DNA of 64,000 bases from Bacteriovoracaceae bacterium (GTDB lineage Bacteria > Bdellovibrionota > UBA1018). The stretch is taken from NCBI GenBank assembly GCA_947447665.1, contig CANFJX010000001.1:1-64000 (forward strand), written 5' to 3'. The position numbers and the translations under genes are program-made. The notes beneath the pieces were generated by a model. That model saw only the letters and a list, made by a program, of their open reading frames with translations. It searched no databases and had not been told where the DNA came from. Below are positions 33,357-42,797 of the stretch, one piece after another (positions within the stretch are counted from its first letter, which is position 1; each line of letters begins with the position of its first letter).

Positions 33357-35471
33357 ATGAAATTCTACTCAGCTCTGTTCCTCCTTTTTGTAGCCCTCAC
33401 CACCTCACTCAAGTCAGCCATGGCCAATCCGGCAAAACCCGATCAGCATCAGGATGAGGATCCTTACCTATGGTTAGAGGAAATCGACTCATCCAGCGCC
33501 ATGACTTGGGTCAAAAATCAAAATCAAGATTCCCTGGGAGCTCTCCAGTCGGACCCTCGCTATCCCCTGATTGAAAAACAGATGCGCGAAATTATCCTAG
33601 CCCACGATCGCACCCCATTTGGCAGTTACCGTGCAGGATATGTCTACAATTTCTGGCAAGACGAGGAGCATGTCCGAGGCCTCTGGCGAAGAACTCTCCT
33701 CAATGAATACAAAAAAGCCTCTCCTCAGTGGGAGATTCTCCTGGATCTGGACGCCCTGAATGTTCGCGAAGGGAAAAACTGGGTATACAAGGGAACCAAC
33801 TGCTTAGCCCCCACCTATGAGCGCTGCCTTCTCTCATTATCACCCGGAGGAAAAGACGCTGCCGTGATTCGAGAGTTCAATATCACCACAAAAGAGTTCG
33901 TGGTGGATGGCTTTCAAGTGCCCGAAGCTAAATCAGAAGTCGCCTGGGTCGATGAAGATACTATTTTGATCGGAACTCACTTTGGACCTGATACCGTCAC
34001 TCAATCAGGGTACCCATTTGTCGTCAAATCTTGGAAGCGCGGCCAACCGCTTTCTGAGGCGCAGGAAATTTTTCGCGGAGCCCGTGAGGATGTTGGATTA
34101 AGCGTCTCCAGTGATCTGACCTCGGAGAAACACTGGGTCACGATTTCTCGAAATCTCAGCTTTTTTGAAAGTGAAATCTGGCTTTGGAGTTCTAGCGATG
34201 GACTTCAAAAATTGCCGCTCCCCACTCGAGCCGAATTTAATGGCATCTTCCAGGGACGTGCTCTCGCAATTCTTCGAGAAGACTGGAATCCAGGGACTCG
34301 CCATCTCCCTAAGGGGGCCCTCATTTCTCTGGCAATTGGACAAGACCCCTCGACGGCTGAGATTGTTTTTGAACCCACAAAGAAAATGTCCATTCAATCA
34401 GTGAGCTGGACTCACGATGCACTGTATCTCACTATCCTGGACAACGTCCGGGGCAAAGCCTTTCGCGGTACTCATGCGGGGCTGGGGTGGCAACTCACTC
34501 CCTTTAGCTTTCCAAATCAGGGCGTGATCGGCATCCAATCTGTAGACCCACTAGGAGACCAAGTTTTCTTCACCTATCAAGACTTTATCACCCCCACGAC
34601 TCTATACTCAGTCAACGTCGAAGCGGGTAAGAGCACTGCATTTCCTCAGGTCATCAAACAAGAACCTCGACGATTTGATCCGTCTGACTTAGAGATTGCC
34701 CAAAAGGAGGCTACCAGCAAGGACGGGACAAAAATTCCTTACTTCATAATCAGAAAAAATGGAACCGAACTCGACGGCTCTCACCCCACCTTACTCTATG
34801 GTTACGGCGGATTCGAAATCTCTCAGACTCCTTTTTACCTTAGCACCTGGGGTAAAGTCTGGCTTGAGAAGGGCGGCGTCGTTGCGATCGCCAATATTCG
34901 AGGAGGTGGAGAGTTTGGACCAGCCTGGCACCAAGCAGCCACGAAAGAAAACCATCAAACTACATTTGATGATTTTATTGCCTCTGCTGAAGACTTGATC
35001 AAAACAGGAATCACCTCGCCCAAGCACCTTGGAATTATGGGAGGTAGCAATGGGGGCCTACTCGTTGGAGCCACCTACGTCCAGCGGCCCGATCTTTTTA
35101 AAGCAGTCGTTTGCCAGGTTCCACTTCTCGATATGCTTAGGTACCATCATCTCCTGGCTGGAGCGAGCTGGATGGACGAATATGGAAACCCTGACGATCC
35201 CGCAATGAGACCTTATATCGAGAAATACTCTCCTTATCAGAATCTAAAAAAAGATCAGCACTACCCTACCGTCTTCTTCACCACCTCAACTCGTGACGAC
35301 CGGGTCCACCCAGGTCACGCCCGCAAAATGGCTGCAAAAATGGAGGCATACGGCCACCCATTTAAATACTTTGAAAATATCAATGGCGGCCACGGTGGTG
35401 CTGCAGATCTGGAAGAAAAAATCCTGGTCAACTCCATGACGTTTACCTTCCTATTTCAGCAGTTATTTTAA
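33357..35471 (+). CDS. prolyl oligopeptidase family serine peptidase (S9)
   Basis: The 704-residue enzyme has a signal peptide (FYSALFLLFVALTTSLKSAMA), so it acts outside the cytoplasm. An N-terminal seven-blade propeller (about 35-430) precedes the alpha/beta-hydrolase catalytic domain: LLYGYGGFEIS, IANIRGGGEFGPAWHQAA, MGGSNGGLLVGA with the nucleophile Ser, STRDDRVHPGHARKMAAKM with Asp, and NINGGHGGAADLE with His. It cleaves short Pro-containing peptides. AGGGGATTCTT precedes the ATG. Its stop shares TTAA with rarA. Confidence 0.92.
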   Translation: MKFYSALFLLFVALTTSLKSAMANPAKPDQHQDEDPYLWLEEIDSSSAMTWVKNQNQDSLGALQSDPRYPLIEKQMREIILAHDRTPFGSYRAGYVYNFWQDEEHVRGLWRRTLLNEYKKASPQWEILLDLDALNVREGKNWVYKGTNCLAPTYERCLLSLSPGGKDAAVIREFNITTKEFVVDGFQVPEAKSEVAWVDEDTILIGTHFGPDTVTQSGYPFVVKSWKRGQPLSEAQEIFRGAREDVGLSVSSDLTSEKHWVTISRNLSFFESEIWLWSSSDGLQKLPLPTRAEFNGIFQGRALAILREDWNPGTRHLPKGALISLAIGQDPSTAEIVFEPTKKMSIQSVSWTHDALYLTILDNVRGKAFRGTHAGLGWQLTPFSFPNQGVIGIQSVDPLGDQVFFTYQDFITPTTLYSVNVEAGKSTAFPQVIKQEPRRFDPSDLEIAQKEATSKDGTKIPYFIIRKNGTELDGSHPTLLYGYGGFEISQTPFYLSTWGKVWLEKGGVVAIANIRGGGEFGPAWHQAATKENHQTTFDDFIASAEDLIKTGITSPKHLGIMGGSNGGLLVGATYVQRPDLFKAVVCQVPLLDMLRYHHLLAGASWMDEYGNPDDPAMRPYIEKYSPYQNLKKDQHYPTVFFTTSTRDDRVHPGHARKMAAKMEAYGHPFKYFENINGGHGGAADLEEKILVNSMTFTFLFQQLF

Positions 35472-36646
35472 TGGCTCCGAGTATTGCGCAAGTGTAATGG
35501 CACCGGCAGTGCGCCAGTCTTTCGAACCTCTGCAATTGCAGACTCAATACCTTGATAGCAGGCCCGACTTTTGGCAGCCTGAGCGAGGTAGATCACGGCT
35601 TGGGCGAGGTTAATTCGAGCCTCAGGCATACCGATCAAATGGGTCGCCTGTTGGGCAGCAGTGGCAATCAAGAGTGCACGGGGGTCAGCGTTACCAATGT
35701 CCTCCGACGCAAAGATCACTAATCGCCTCGCGATAAACATGGGATCATCTCCCCCTTCGATCATTCGGGCGAGATAATAGAGTCCGGCGCCCGAATCGCT
35801 GGCACGCATACTTTTGATCAGCGCCGAAATGACGTCGTAATGATGTTCTCCTTTTTTGTCATGAGCGATGGGCTGCCGTCCACCTGAGGCCTCAAGAATG
35901 GCCCGGATCTGCGGCAAGTTTAAACTATGATTATTTTGCCCGGATCCCCTCACCTCGAGCGCAATCATTTCGAGTCCGCCCAAGGCCTTGCGAACATCCC
36001 CCTGAGCGATCTCCGCCAGCCACTGAAGGGCCTCGGGCTCCAAATCAAAAAGCCCCCCCAAACCGCGAACAGGATGGACCAAAGCTTGAGACAATGCTTG
36101 AGCAACGGCCTGATCACCCAATGCTTCGAATCGAATCACTCTTGCTCGCGAGAGCAGAGCGTAATTCAGCTCAAAGGAAGGATTTTCTGTCGTTGCACCA
36201 ATGAGAGTCAAAGTCCCATCCTCCACGTGAGGTAAAAGAGCGTCTTGTTGGGACTTATTGAAACGATGAATCTCATCTAAAAATAAAATTGTTTTCCGAT
36301 TTTCGTACTGGCGTGTCTCTTTTGCCTTGAGGGTGATTTCCTTGATCTCTTTGACACCCACCTGCACTGCGCTGAGATTCTCAAATCGGGCTGATGTATG
36401 CCGAGCAATCAACTGAGCCAGGGTTGTCTTACCGCACCCCGGTGGCCCCCAGAAAATAAGCGACGGCATCTGGTCCGTCTCGATCCATCGACGAAGCGGC
36501 TTACCTAGGCCGACCACCTTCTCATGACCGAAAAACTCGTCCAATCGAACTGGGCGCATCCGGTGAGCCAGTGGCCCTGCGGGCGCGTGCACTCGGCTTT
36601 CGTCCGACGGATTTTCTAATTTTGCAAAACCAAACAAATCAGACAC
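35468..36646 (-). CDS. rarA: replication-associated recombination ATPase RarA (MgsA)
   Basis: The 392-residue AAA+ ATPase has Walker A GPPGCGKTTLAQL, Walker B LFLDEIHRFNKSQQ, sensor 1 GATTENPSFELNYALLSRARV, and the C-terminal tetramerisation block (SDSGAGLYYLARMIEGGDD). It acts at stalled replication forks. The start is GTG 36646, immediately after the stop of the upstream gene (36647-36649), so translation may be coupled. Convergent with the peptidase gene. Confidence 0.95.
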   Translation of the reverse strand: MSDLFGFAKLENPSDESRVHAPAGPLAHRMRPVRLDEFFGHEKVVGLGKPLRRWIETDQMPSLIFWGPPGCGKTTLAQLIARHTSARFENLSAVQVGVKEIKEITLKAKETRQYENRKTILFLDEIHRFNKSQQDALLPHVEDGTLTLIGATTENPSFELNYALLSRARVIRFEALGDQAVAQALSQALVHPVRGLGGLFDLEPEALQWLAEIAQGDVRKALGGLEMIALEVRGSGQNNHSLNLPQIRAILEASGGRQPIAHDKKGEHHYDVISALIKSMRASDSGAGLYYLARMIEGGDDPMFIARRLVIFASEDIGNADPRALLIATAAQQATHLIGMPEARINLAQAVIYLAQAAKSRACYQGIESAIAEVRKTGALPVPLHLRNTRSH

Positions 36647-37861
36647 TCAGAACACCCAAAAGAATCGAATATCAAAAGCGCGCCAAAGAAAGTCAGCTGC
36701 GCTCCCTGGGTCTGCAGCTTCTGAGCAGTAGGTCAACCGGCCAAGAGATAATGACGTGTCGATGACCACCCTAGGGCGAAGGATCGACTGAGACAGAGCC
36801 TGAGGCCATTCTAATTTTACGAAAGCTTTAGAGCTAAACCATGGGTAATCGATATTTTTCACACGAATGCTAGGGGACTCATCGAGAGGCCTCGAGTTTC
36901 CCTGATCTTTAGTTAAAAGCTCTCTCCCTAGGGGATTTTTGGAAAGATTCAGGTGTATCTGCCCGATCTGAATATCTCCACTCGAAAGTGTGAGAATCAG
37001 GCCGTCCGGAGCATGTTCGAGGGTCAATAAAATCTCTTCGTCCACATCAGCTAATGAATCTCCCCCTCCCTCCAGATAGACAGTTTGCGTGGCCTTGTAA
37101 TCCTCGTCGACTAGATCCTCTGGATAGTGCAATGAGAACTTAACCCGATCTTTTTTTTCGACGTTTCGCTTCGTTCTCCTTGTCCCATCTCGGCAAAACT
37201 CTAAAACACTGCATTCAATCTCATGAAAGAGGGCGATATCCAAAGTGAGAGTTTGCCGAAACTTTTTCGAAGGAAAACCTCGTCGATCTATTCTCGACTT
37301 TCTCAAAAGTACGTCATGATTCGAAGAGGATACCTGATGATTCGCATTTATTTTTAAGCCTGATTGAACTTTATCCATCAAATAATTGATCAACTTTGAA
37401 AGTGATTCTTTTTTTCCGGCAGCGATCATCGCTTCAAGTGCATCAAAAAGATCTTTCCCTTCAAACTCCCTAGTAAAATACAAAGGTAGAAGGACGGCAT
37501 CATTCGGTATGGAGCGATCTCCTTGTCGTACCTCAGTGATCCATGGATCCGGGAGGACAGGAACAGACCCAGATTGATTCAATGTAAGGGACACTGTTTT
37601 AGTGATTGCTAAAACCCGGCTCGCGCCTCGAGTGGCCTGAATATCCAAGGCACCATAACCACCCAGCCATGGATTAAATTCAGCCGAAACAATTGGAATG
37701 AGTTGGACCAGCTTGACAGACCCCCCATGCAAAGGACTGGGCTGCTGAATATCAGTCAGGTAAAAATAGGTCGCATGAGGAACCAACCGAGTCACATCAA
37801 TAGATGCAAAAACTGGGGTGTAGGTGATTAAAATTGAAGCAAAAATCAGGAAAGACTTCAC
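36647..37861 (-). CDS. hypothetical secreted protein upstream of rarA
   Basis: A 404-residue protein from GTG 37861, which opens a signal peptide (KSFLIFASILITYTPVFA); a longer frame to 37933 would run up to the upstream terminator. The mature part looks beta-rich with many short strands (HATYFYLTDIQQP, LVQLIPIVSAEFNPWLGG, TVSLTLNQSGSVPVLPDPW). Later blocks are charged (CRDGTRRTKRNVEKKDR) and then DEEILLTLEHAPDGLILTL. It ends FWRAFDIRFFW-like aromatic residues. No family recognised. It abuts rarA without a gap. Confidence 0.6.
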   Translation of the reverse strand: MKSFLIFASILITYTPVFASIDVTRLVPHATYFYLTDIQQPSPLHGGSVKLVQLIPIVSAEFNPWLGGYGALDIQATRGASRVLAITKTVSLTLNQSGSVPVLPDPWITEVRQGDRSIPNDAVLLPLYFTREFEGKDLFDALEAMIAAGKKESLSKLINYLMDKVQSGLKINANHQVSSSNHDVLLRKSRIDRRGFPSKKFRQTLTLDIALFHEIECSVLEFCRDGTRRTKRNVEKKDRVKFSLHYPEDLVDEDYKATQTVYLEGGGDSLADVDEEILLTLEHAPDGLILTLSSGDIQIGQIHLNLSKNPLGRELLTKDQGNSRPLDESPSIRVKNIDYPWFSSKAFVKLEWPQALSQSILRPRVVIDTSLSLGRLTYCSEAADPGSAADFLWRAFDIRFFWVF

Positions 37862-37938
37862 GGCGACGAATTCTACATGAATCTGAAGGAATATCAACCG
37901 ACTTATTAAGAGATCAGGTCCACCTTTGATCAAGAGCG

Positions 37939-37974
37939 AAAAAAAGCCCCGAGATCATAGGACCCGAGGGCTTT
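37939..37974 (-). terminator. probable terminator of the glycosyltransferase gene
   Basis: On the minus strand AAAGCCC (complement of 37968-37974) pairs with GGGCTTT (complement of 37943-37949), followed by more T (37939-37945 are seven A on the plus strand). It lies about 110 bases past the glycosyltransferase stop and just upstream of the hypothetical gene. Confidence 0.6.
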
Positions 37975-38088
37975 CACTTTTCTTGTGGGTATTAGCGCCT
38001 ATTTAGGCTGGGCCACTCGATCCTGATCTAAAACACATTAGAGCCCCTATCCAGCCCTCCTCGCGATTAATTAACCAATCTGAATTGG

Positions 38089-39744
38089 CTACTGAAGCCA
38101 ATACAGTCTCAACTCCCTGCGGTTCTTTTGATCCCCGATCTCCCGCAAATCAGCTAAATTAGGCACAGTAAAACTTCGCTGCAATCGCCACCATGAGGCG
38201 TGCTGCAAGTGCGGAAGATTATGTAAAGGAAGGGCTTCTGCTTGATCCTTATTTAGAACCAAAATCGCACCATTTTGAAGTGCCTGCAGAGAATCACTCG
38301 TCGTATGTAGCCTTATGGCAGCATTTCGAGTTGTGACAGAAAGAAGTCCGATCTCGTGCCAGATGTTTCGACCATTATCAAGGAATGCTAATTTACGCTC
38401 TGGAAGGCGTTCTGTAATCGTACGAAGATCCTTGATGTCGTTTTCACCGAGAGAGATCGCACAGATTCGGATAGCAAAAATCAAGCCTAACGAAGAAAAA
38501 GCAAGCTTCTTGATATTAGTTTTACCAGAGCTCAAAAAAAGCCACCAAGAAGTGATAAAAAAACCAATACTTACGATGACCAGCAAAACAATCCAAGAAA
38601 AACTTACAAGATGCGTAAATCCAAGTAGAGCAGATATTCCCAACATGCTCCCAGCAACTAAAACACCATTGATTTTTGCAGTCCATTTCAAGAGTGCACT
38701 AGTACAATTTTCAAGCCCCCAATCAAGCAGAAGAGCTAAAGATGGAATTAAAATATAAAGATAGGTTTCTGTTCTATATGGAAAGTAACTAAAGAATGCG
38801 GCTGGAATAAGACTCCAAGACAGGAGGAAAATTAATCGATTTTTCCCAAGTCCAGGCAATCGGACGAATGCTGGAATAAGTAAAAGCGAGAACGGAAAGG
38901 TGAAGGTCAAGACATCTAACCACATATGAAGTAATGACCCACCGTTACCTCCTCGTTTACCTAAAGTCTCCTGGATAACATAATGGCTCCAGAATCTTTC
39001 CCGGTCAGTAAACCACATGAGTACAAACCAACTCAGACCTACTGCGATACCAATTAAATTGGCGAGATAAAAACTGGGCTTCAAAAACCAGGAACGAGGG
39101 CTTTTTTGAGGCGTGGATCCTTTAACTCCATCCCATCCGCTTTTAGGGGACAGAAAAAGGAAAGAATAATATCCCAAAACAGAAAACACAGAATACAGCG
39201 GACTCTTATTCAAAGCTGAAACACCGGAGACAATTAATCCTAAAATGAGCCATTTTTTTTGTCCCGACTTGAAATGCTTTAGAAAACAGAACCACGCCAA
39301 GGAATAGAAAAAGACAATCCAAATTTCCATCTGGGCACTAGTGCCGTAGGTAAGGGTGCCAGAACATGCAGCGAACCAAATACCAGCTAAGGGAAATCTC
39401 CGTTCTTTGGTGCCCTCTTGATATTGCATTAATTCAATTGATATCGAATCTAAAATCAGAGCGGTCAAGGCTGTTGCGAATAGCGAGAAGAAAAAAGTTC
39501 CAAAGAGACTAAAGCCAAAAATTTTCCACCCGGTGAGAATCGTCCAGTAGAGCCAGGGCGGTTTAAAGTAACTCGTTTCGCCCATGAGATATGGATGCAG
39601 AATGCTTCCGCGCTCCCACATTTCCTTTGCGGTCGAAATGTAAACTTTCTGATCTCCAACAAATGGTACGCAGTAGAGCCAGGCCCCTAAACCGTAGGCG
39701 AATAGAACAACTATGAAATTTCTGACCGAAAGCATTTTGATCAT
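38089..39744 (-). CDS. GT-C (ArnT/PMT-like, GT39-type) membrane glycosyltransferase
   Basis: The 551-residue polytopic protein has about a dozen hydrophobic helices. The first loop carries GDQKVYISTAKEMWERGSIL followed by ETSYFKPPWLYWTILTGWKI, the acidic and (Y)xKPP pattern of dolichyl/undecaprenyl-phosphate sugar transferases like ArnT. It transfers a lipid-linked sugar onto an envelope acceptor; donor and acceptor are unknown. The gene is visibly richer in A and T than its neighbours, which suggests transfer. A terminator follows. ATG 39744, with ATG 39735 possible. Confidence 0.82.
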   Translation of the reverse strand: MIKMLSVRNFIVVLFAYGLGAWLYCVPFVGDQKVYISTAKEMWERGSILHPYLMGETSYFKPPWLYWTILTGWKIFGFSLFGTFFFSLFATALTALILDSISIELMQYQEGTKERRFPLAGIWFAACSGTLTYGTSAQMEIWIVFFYSLAWFCFLKHFKSGQKKWLILGLIVSGVSALNKSPLYSVFSVLGYYSFLFLSPKSGWDGVKGSTPQKSPRSWFLKPSFYLANLIGIAVGLSWFVLMWFTDRERFWSHYVIQETLGKRGGNGGSLLHMWLDVLTFTFPFSLLLIPAFVRLPGLGKNRLIFLLSWSLIPAAFFSYFPYRTETYLYILIPSLALLLDWGLENCTSALLKWTAKINGVLVAGSMLGISALLGFTHLVSFSWIVLLVIVSIGFFITSWWLFLSSGKTNIKKLAFSSLGLIFAIRICAISLGENDIKDLRTITERLPERKLAFLDNGRNIWHEIGLLSVTTRNAAIRLHTTSDSLQALQNGAILVLNKDQAEALPLHNLPHLQHASWWRLQRSFTVPNLADLREIGDQKNRRELRLYWLQ

Positions 39745-39942
39745 TTTGCCTGAGACTGCCTAGAAACAATTAAATGGTCAAGTTAATGGCATATAGTAAA
39801 GCAATTACATCGACCGACTGATCGAAACAGTCATCACAAAAAAGAGCGATAATACATTGAAAATAGTGATTTGGGATCGTCAGGAACCTAGGAAATGCTC
39901 CCCCGTCACGGTGAGGAAACATTTTTTGACTTCAGTATTAAA

Positions 39943-40019
39943 TGGCGGGAGTGATGGGACTCGAACCCACGACCTTCGCCGTGACAGGGCGACGTTGTAA
40001 CCAACTCAACTACACCCCC
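39943..40019 (-). tRNA. tRNA-Asp (anticodon GUC)
   Basis: The minus strand gives a 77-base cloverleaf: GGGGGTG acceptor, D arm GTTGAGTTGGTTACAAC, anticodon stem around loop CTGTCAC (anticodon GTC), T arm GTGGGTTCGAGTCCCAT, and an encoded CCA at 39943-39945. Confidence 0.96.
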
Positions 40020-40059
40020 GCAAATTAACAATCGGAATGACTCCCAACTGTGGGAACAA

Positions 40060-40088
40060 CAGCTATTCTATTTTGTGCTCATTGTCAA
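40060..40088 (-). promoter_or_regulatory. candidate promoter of tRNA-Asp
   Basis: On the minus strand a perfect -35 TTGACA (40083-40088) is 17 bases from TAGCTG (40060-40065), a weak -10. The tRNA 5' end lies about 35 bases further. The -35 is convincing, the -10 less so. Confidence 0.45.
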
Positions 40089-40120
40089 TGCAGATTGTTA
40101 CGAAAAGAGCCAAAATAGAA

Positions 40121-40999
40121 CTAACCCAGAAGCGGAAACTTTCGCTTCGCGTACTCTGCCGTTAGAACGGCCTGCATCTCTTTCAGGACATAATCGTAGA
40201 TCGATTGAAGATTTTGCTCCTCCGACCATGCTGAGTTCCAGAGGGCCTGGGGATCAATAGGCTCCAGGATTTTAAAATCCATCTTGGCTGGCATCGGGAC
40301 AAAAATGGAAAAAAAAGCACTCGGCGCCAAAAGTAGAGGGAAGAAGGTCACTAGCCCCGAGGCCACGCACCAAAGAAAGAATAATGAACGGAAAGTAATC
40401 GGCACGCCATGAAGACGGAACTTTTCCTTCAGGCCTAGCTTTTCGGCAATCTCCTCCCCTCGATGCAAAATCACGTAGCTCTCATGAGCTCCGATGCTCA
40501 CGATAGGCACAATCGGCACCTTGGCCTTTAAAGCAAGACGAATGAACCCCTTGCGCTGAAAGAAGTCGATCTTCTTCCGTTCGGAGTAAGGACGGAACGA
40601 CTCTTTCTCCCCGCCTGGATAGACCAAAAGAGAATAATCTCGACTCAAGGCTTGAAAAGCAATCTCAGGATCGGCTGGAATTGCGCCTAAGCGCGGAATA
40701 ATCCATCTAAAAAAGGGGTTCTGAAGCGCCACTCCGTGCGCCAAGCCTAAGGCTCGCTTGGAAGTCCCAAAACGCTTCCACCAAGCGTAAAAAACCATGA
40801 GGACCTCGAAGGTAAGGAGACCATTATGATTCCCGACGAAGAGTGCCTTTTTTTCAGGAATATTTTCCCAACCCGACACGTTGCAACGGAAATAATAATC
40901 GTAAAGTCCACGCAAAAACGGCTCAATCTTCCTCGCGAAATCCCCATCGATTCGACCTAAATCCCTAAAAAGCCGTCTCGTCTGTGCAGCCGTCGCCAT
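40121..40999 (-). CDS. lysophospholipid acyltransferase-like (PlsC/DGAT-like) protein
   Basis: A 292-residue protein from ATG 40999, which has GGGGAG 6 bases upstream. GNHNGLLTFEVL holds the His of an NHxxxx(D/E) acyltransferase motif, and LLVYPGGEKESFRPYSER matches the second (PGG) motif of DGAT/LPLAT enzymes. Hydrophobic segments near residues 215-245 suggest membrane association. It should transfer an acyl chain to a glycerolipid. An earlier ATG at 41011 is less likely. Confidence 0.82.
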   Translation of the reverse strand: MATAAQTRRLFRDLGRIDGDFARKIEPFLRGLYDYYFRCNVSGWENIPEKKALFVGNHNGLLTFEVLMVFYAWWKRFGTSKRALGLAHGVALQNPFFRWIIPRLGAIPADPEIAFQALSRDYSLLVYPGGEKESFRPYSERKKIDFFQRKGFIRLALKAKVPIVPIVSIGAHESYVILHRGEEIAEKLGLKEKFRLHGVPITFRSLFFLWCVASGLVTFFPLLLAPSAFFSIFVPMPAKMDFKILEPIDPQALWNSAWSEEQNLQSIYDYVLKEMQAVLTAEYAKRKFPLLG

Positions 41000-41064
41000 A
41001 GTGCTCCCCATTTCAAGGGCACTTTGCTTGAGCGAGCACCCGTTGTCAATTATCAGAGTTGGAA

Positions 41065-42235
41065 TTAAACCAACTCATCCGCTCCACCCCGTGCCCACTC
41101 GCCAGTCATCCGGCAAGAGAGATAAGCCTTAATGAATCCATCCAACTCCCCGTCGAGCGTTTTCTCAGCAGTTGGGACGACGAAACCTGTCCTATGGTCT
41201 TTCACCATTTTATAGGGATGAAGGACGTAGGATCGGATCTGGCTGCCCCAGGCGATATCTTTTTTAGAGTCTTCGATAACCGCCTGTTTTTTTCGCTCCT
41301 CCTCCAGGTGCCGCTCATAAAGACGAGAACGTAGGACTTTCATGGCTAAGTCCTTGTTTTTGATTTGCGAACGCTCTTGCTGGCATGCCACCACGATCCC
41401 AGAGGGCATGTGAGTCAGTCGAACGGCTGAGTCAGTCGTGTTCACGCCTTGCCCACCCTTACCCCCGGCCCGGAAAACATCGACCCTCACATCGGCGGGA
41501 TTGATCACTACCTCAAAGTCGTCATCAATCTCAGGAGTCACATACACACTCGTAAACGATGTGTGCCGCCGGGCGTTCGAATCGAAGGGTGAAATCCGAA
41601 CCAAGCGATGCACCCCAGCCTCGGACTTGAGCTGTCCGTAAGCAAAAGGCCCAGTGATCGTCAGAGTCGCGTTTTTGATCCCCGCCTCTTCCCCGGTCAG
41701 GGCATCTAGAAGCTCAACCCGAAATCCTTTATCTTGCGCCCAACGTTGGTACATCCGCAAAAGCATCTGAGCCCAGTCTTGGGATTCAGTGCCACCGGCG
41801 CCAGCGTTAATCGTCACAATCGCGTTTTTGGAATCCACATCCTCGGAGAGCATCTTATGAAACTCGACCGACTCAAAGCGAGTTACTAAGGCCGGAATCA
41901 TCTCAGACACTTCCCCTAGGGTCGATTCATCATTTTCACTTTGAGCTAACTCATAAAGGGTAGCAGCATCGTTCAGCGCCCGCTCCAGCTCAAAAAATTC
42001 GTTCACTTCGGACTCAAGACGCGACTTCTCTTGAGTTAAAGATCTGGCTTTCCGGTTATCGCTCCAGAAGCTTTCTTTTTGAGACAAATCGGTGAGTTCT
42101 TCGATCCTTCTTTGTTTGACCGCTAGGTCAAAGTGAACCTCGTAGGAAAGAAAGTTTCTCGGTCAAATCAGCCAAAGCGGCGCGAATCTCATGAGGAGCC
42201 AACAGGGACGAGGAGCTTGAAGATTTTGAATTCAT
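41065..42235 (-). CDS. prfB: peptide chain release factor 2, with programmed +1 frameshift
   Basis: RF2 terminates translation at UAA and UGA. The gene is in two frames: ATG 42235 encodes 35 residues (starting MNSKSSSSSS and ending FLRGSL) to a UGA at 42130-42128. A +1 shift then enters the long frame: GPFAYGQLKSEAGVHRLVRI, the SPF anticodon motif (RISPFDSNARRH), and the GGQ motif (RAGGKGGQGVNTTDSAVRL). About 389 residues result. The ATG overlaps the stop of ybeY (ATGA, 42232-42235), which confirms the start. Autoregulated by the shift, as in E. coli. Confidence 0.95.
42127..42145 (-). promoter_or_regulatory. RF2 programmed frameshift site
   Basis: The minus strand reads ACGAGGT, TCA, then CTT TGA C. 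CTTTGAC is the conserved slip site: at the in-frame UGA (42128-42130) low RF2 lets the ribosome slip +1 from CTT to GAC. The purine-rich ACGAGGT a few bases upstream is the usual internal Shine-Dalgarno-like stimulator. Confidence 0.93.
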
Positions 42236-42744
42236 CTCTTTTTATTACCCGAGTGTGAGCGATCGATCAAGCCCAAGTCTCGAGATTCGGGCCGCCCCCA
42301 GAGACTCAACAACTTTACCTCCCACTTAGCCATCTCCCTGGCTTCGCGCTCCCCCTTTTCGTGATCGAGCCCTAGAAGGTGCAAAAGTCCGTGAACTAAA
42401 AGCACATCGAGCTCAGCAGAAGCGGAGTGTCCAAGTCGGCGAGCTTGTGCCTTGAGCACAGGCAGTCCGATGACCAATTCCCCGAGTACTCCGAGAGCTG
42501 GAAATGGGTCTGGTGCAGGAAAACTCAATACATCCGTCGGACCGGACTTGCCACGATAGGTTTGATTGAGTTTTTGAATGGTCGCTCGACCTACAATCTT
42601 GATATGAACTACCCAAGGCTTTCTCCGATGCAACCTCGACAGCTCCGGCAGTGACTGACCTAGTTCTAAAAGTTTTTTAAGTCGAACCTGCGCCTGAATT
42701 TGAAACTCTGCGATCGTATTAAGCTTCGATTTAACCTGGGCCAC
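42232..42744 (-). CDS. ybeY: endoribonuclease YbeY
   Basis: The 170-residue protein has the YbeY zinc motif HGLLHLLGLDHE (HxxxHxxGxDH) and the upstream GPTDVLSFP. It takes part in 16S rRNA maturation and ribosome quality control. The start is GTG 42744 with AAGGA about 6 bases before it. It is translationally coupled to prfB downstream. Confidence 0.94.
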   Translation of the reverse strand: MAQVKSKLNTIAEFQIQAQVRLKKLLELGQSLPELSRLHRRKPWVVHIKIVGRATIQKLNQTYRGKSGPTDVLSFPAPDPFPALGVLGELVIGLPVLKAQARRLGHSASAELDVLLVHGLLHLLGLDHEKGEREAREMAKWEVKLLSLWGRPESRDLGLIDRSHSGNKKR

Positions 42745-42797
42745 TCAAAGTCCTTTCTCTATTTCTCCCACCCCACGTTCATGTTAGAGATTTCACC

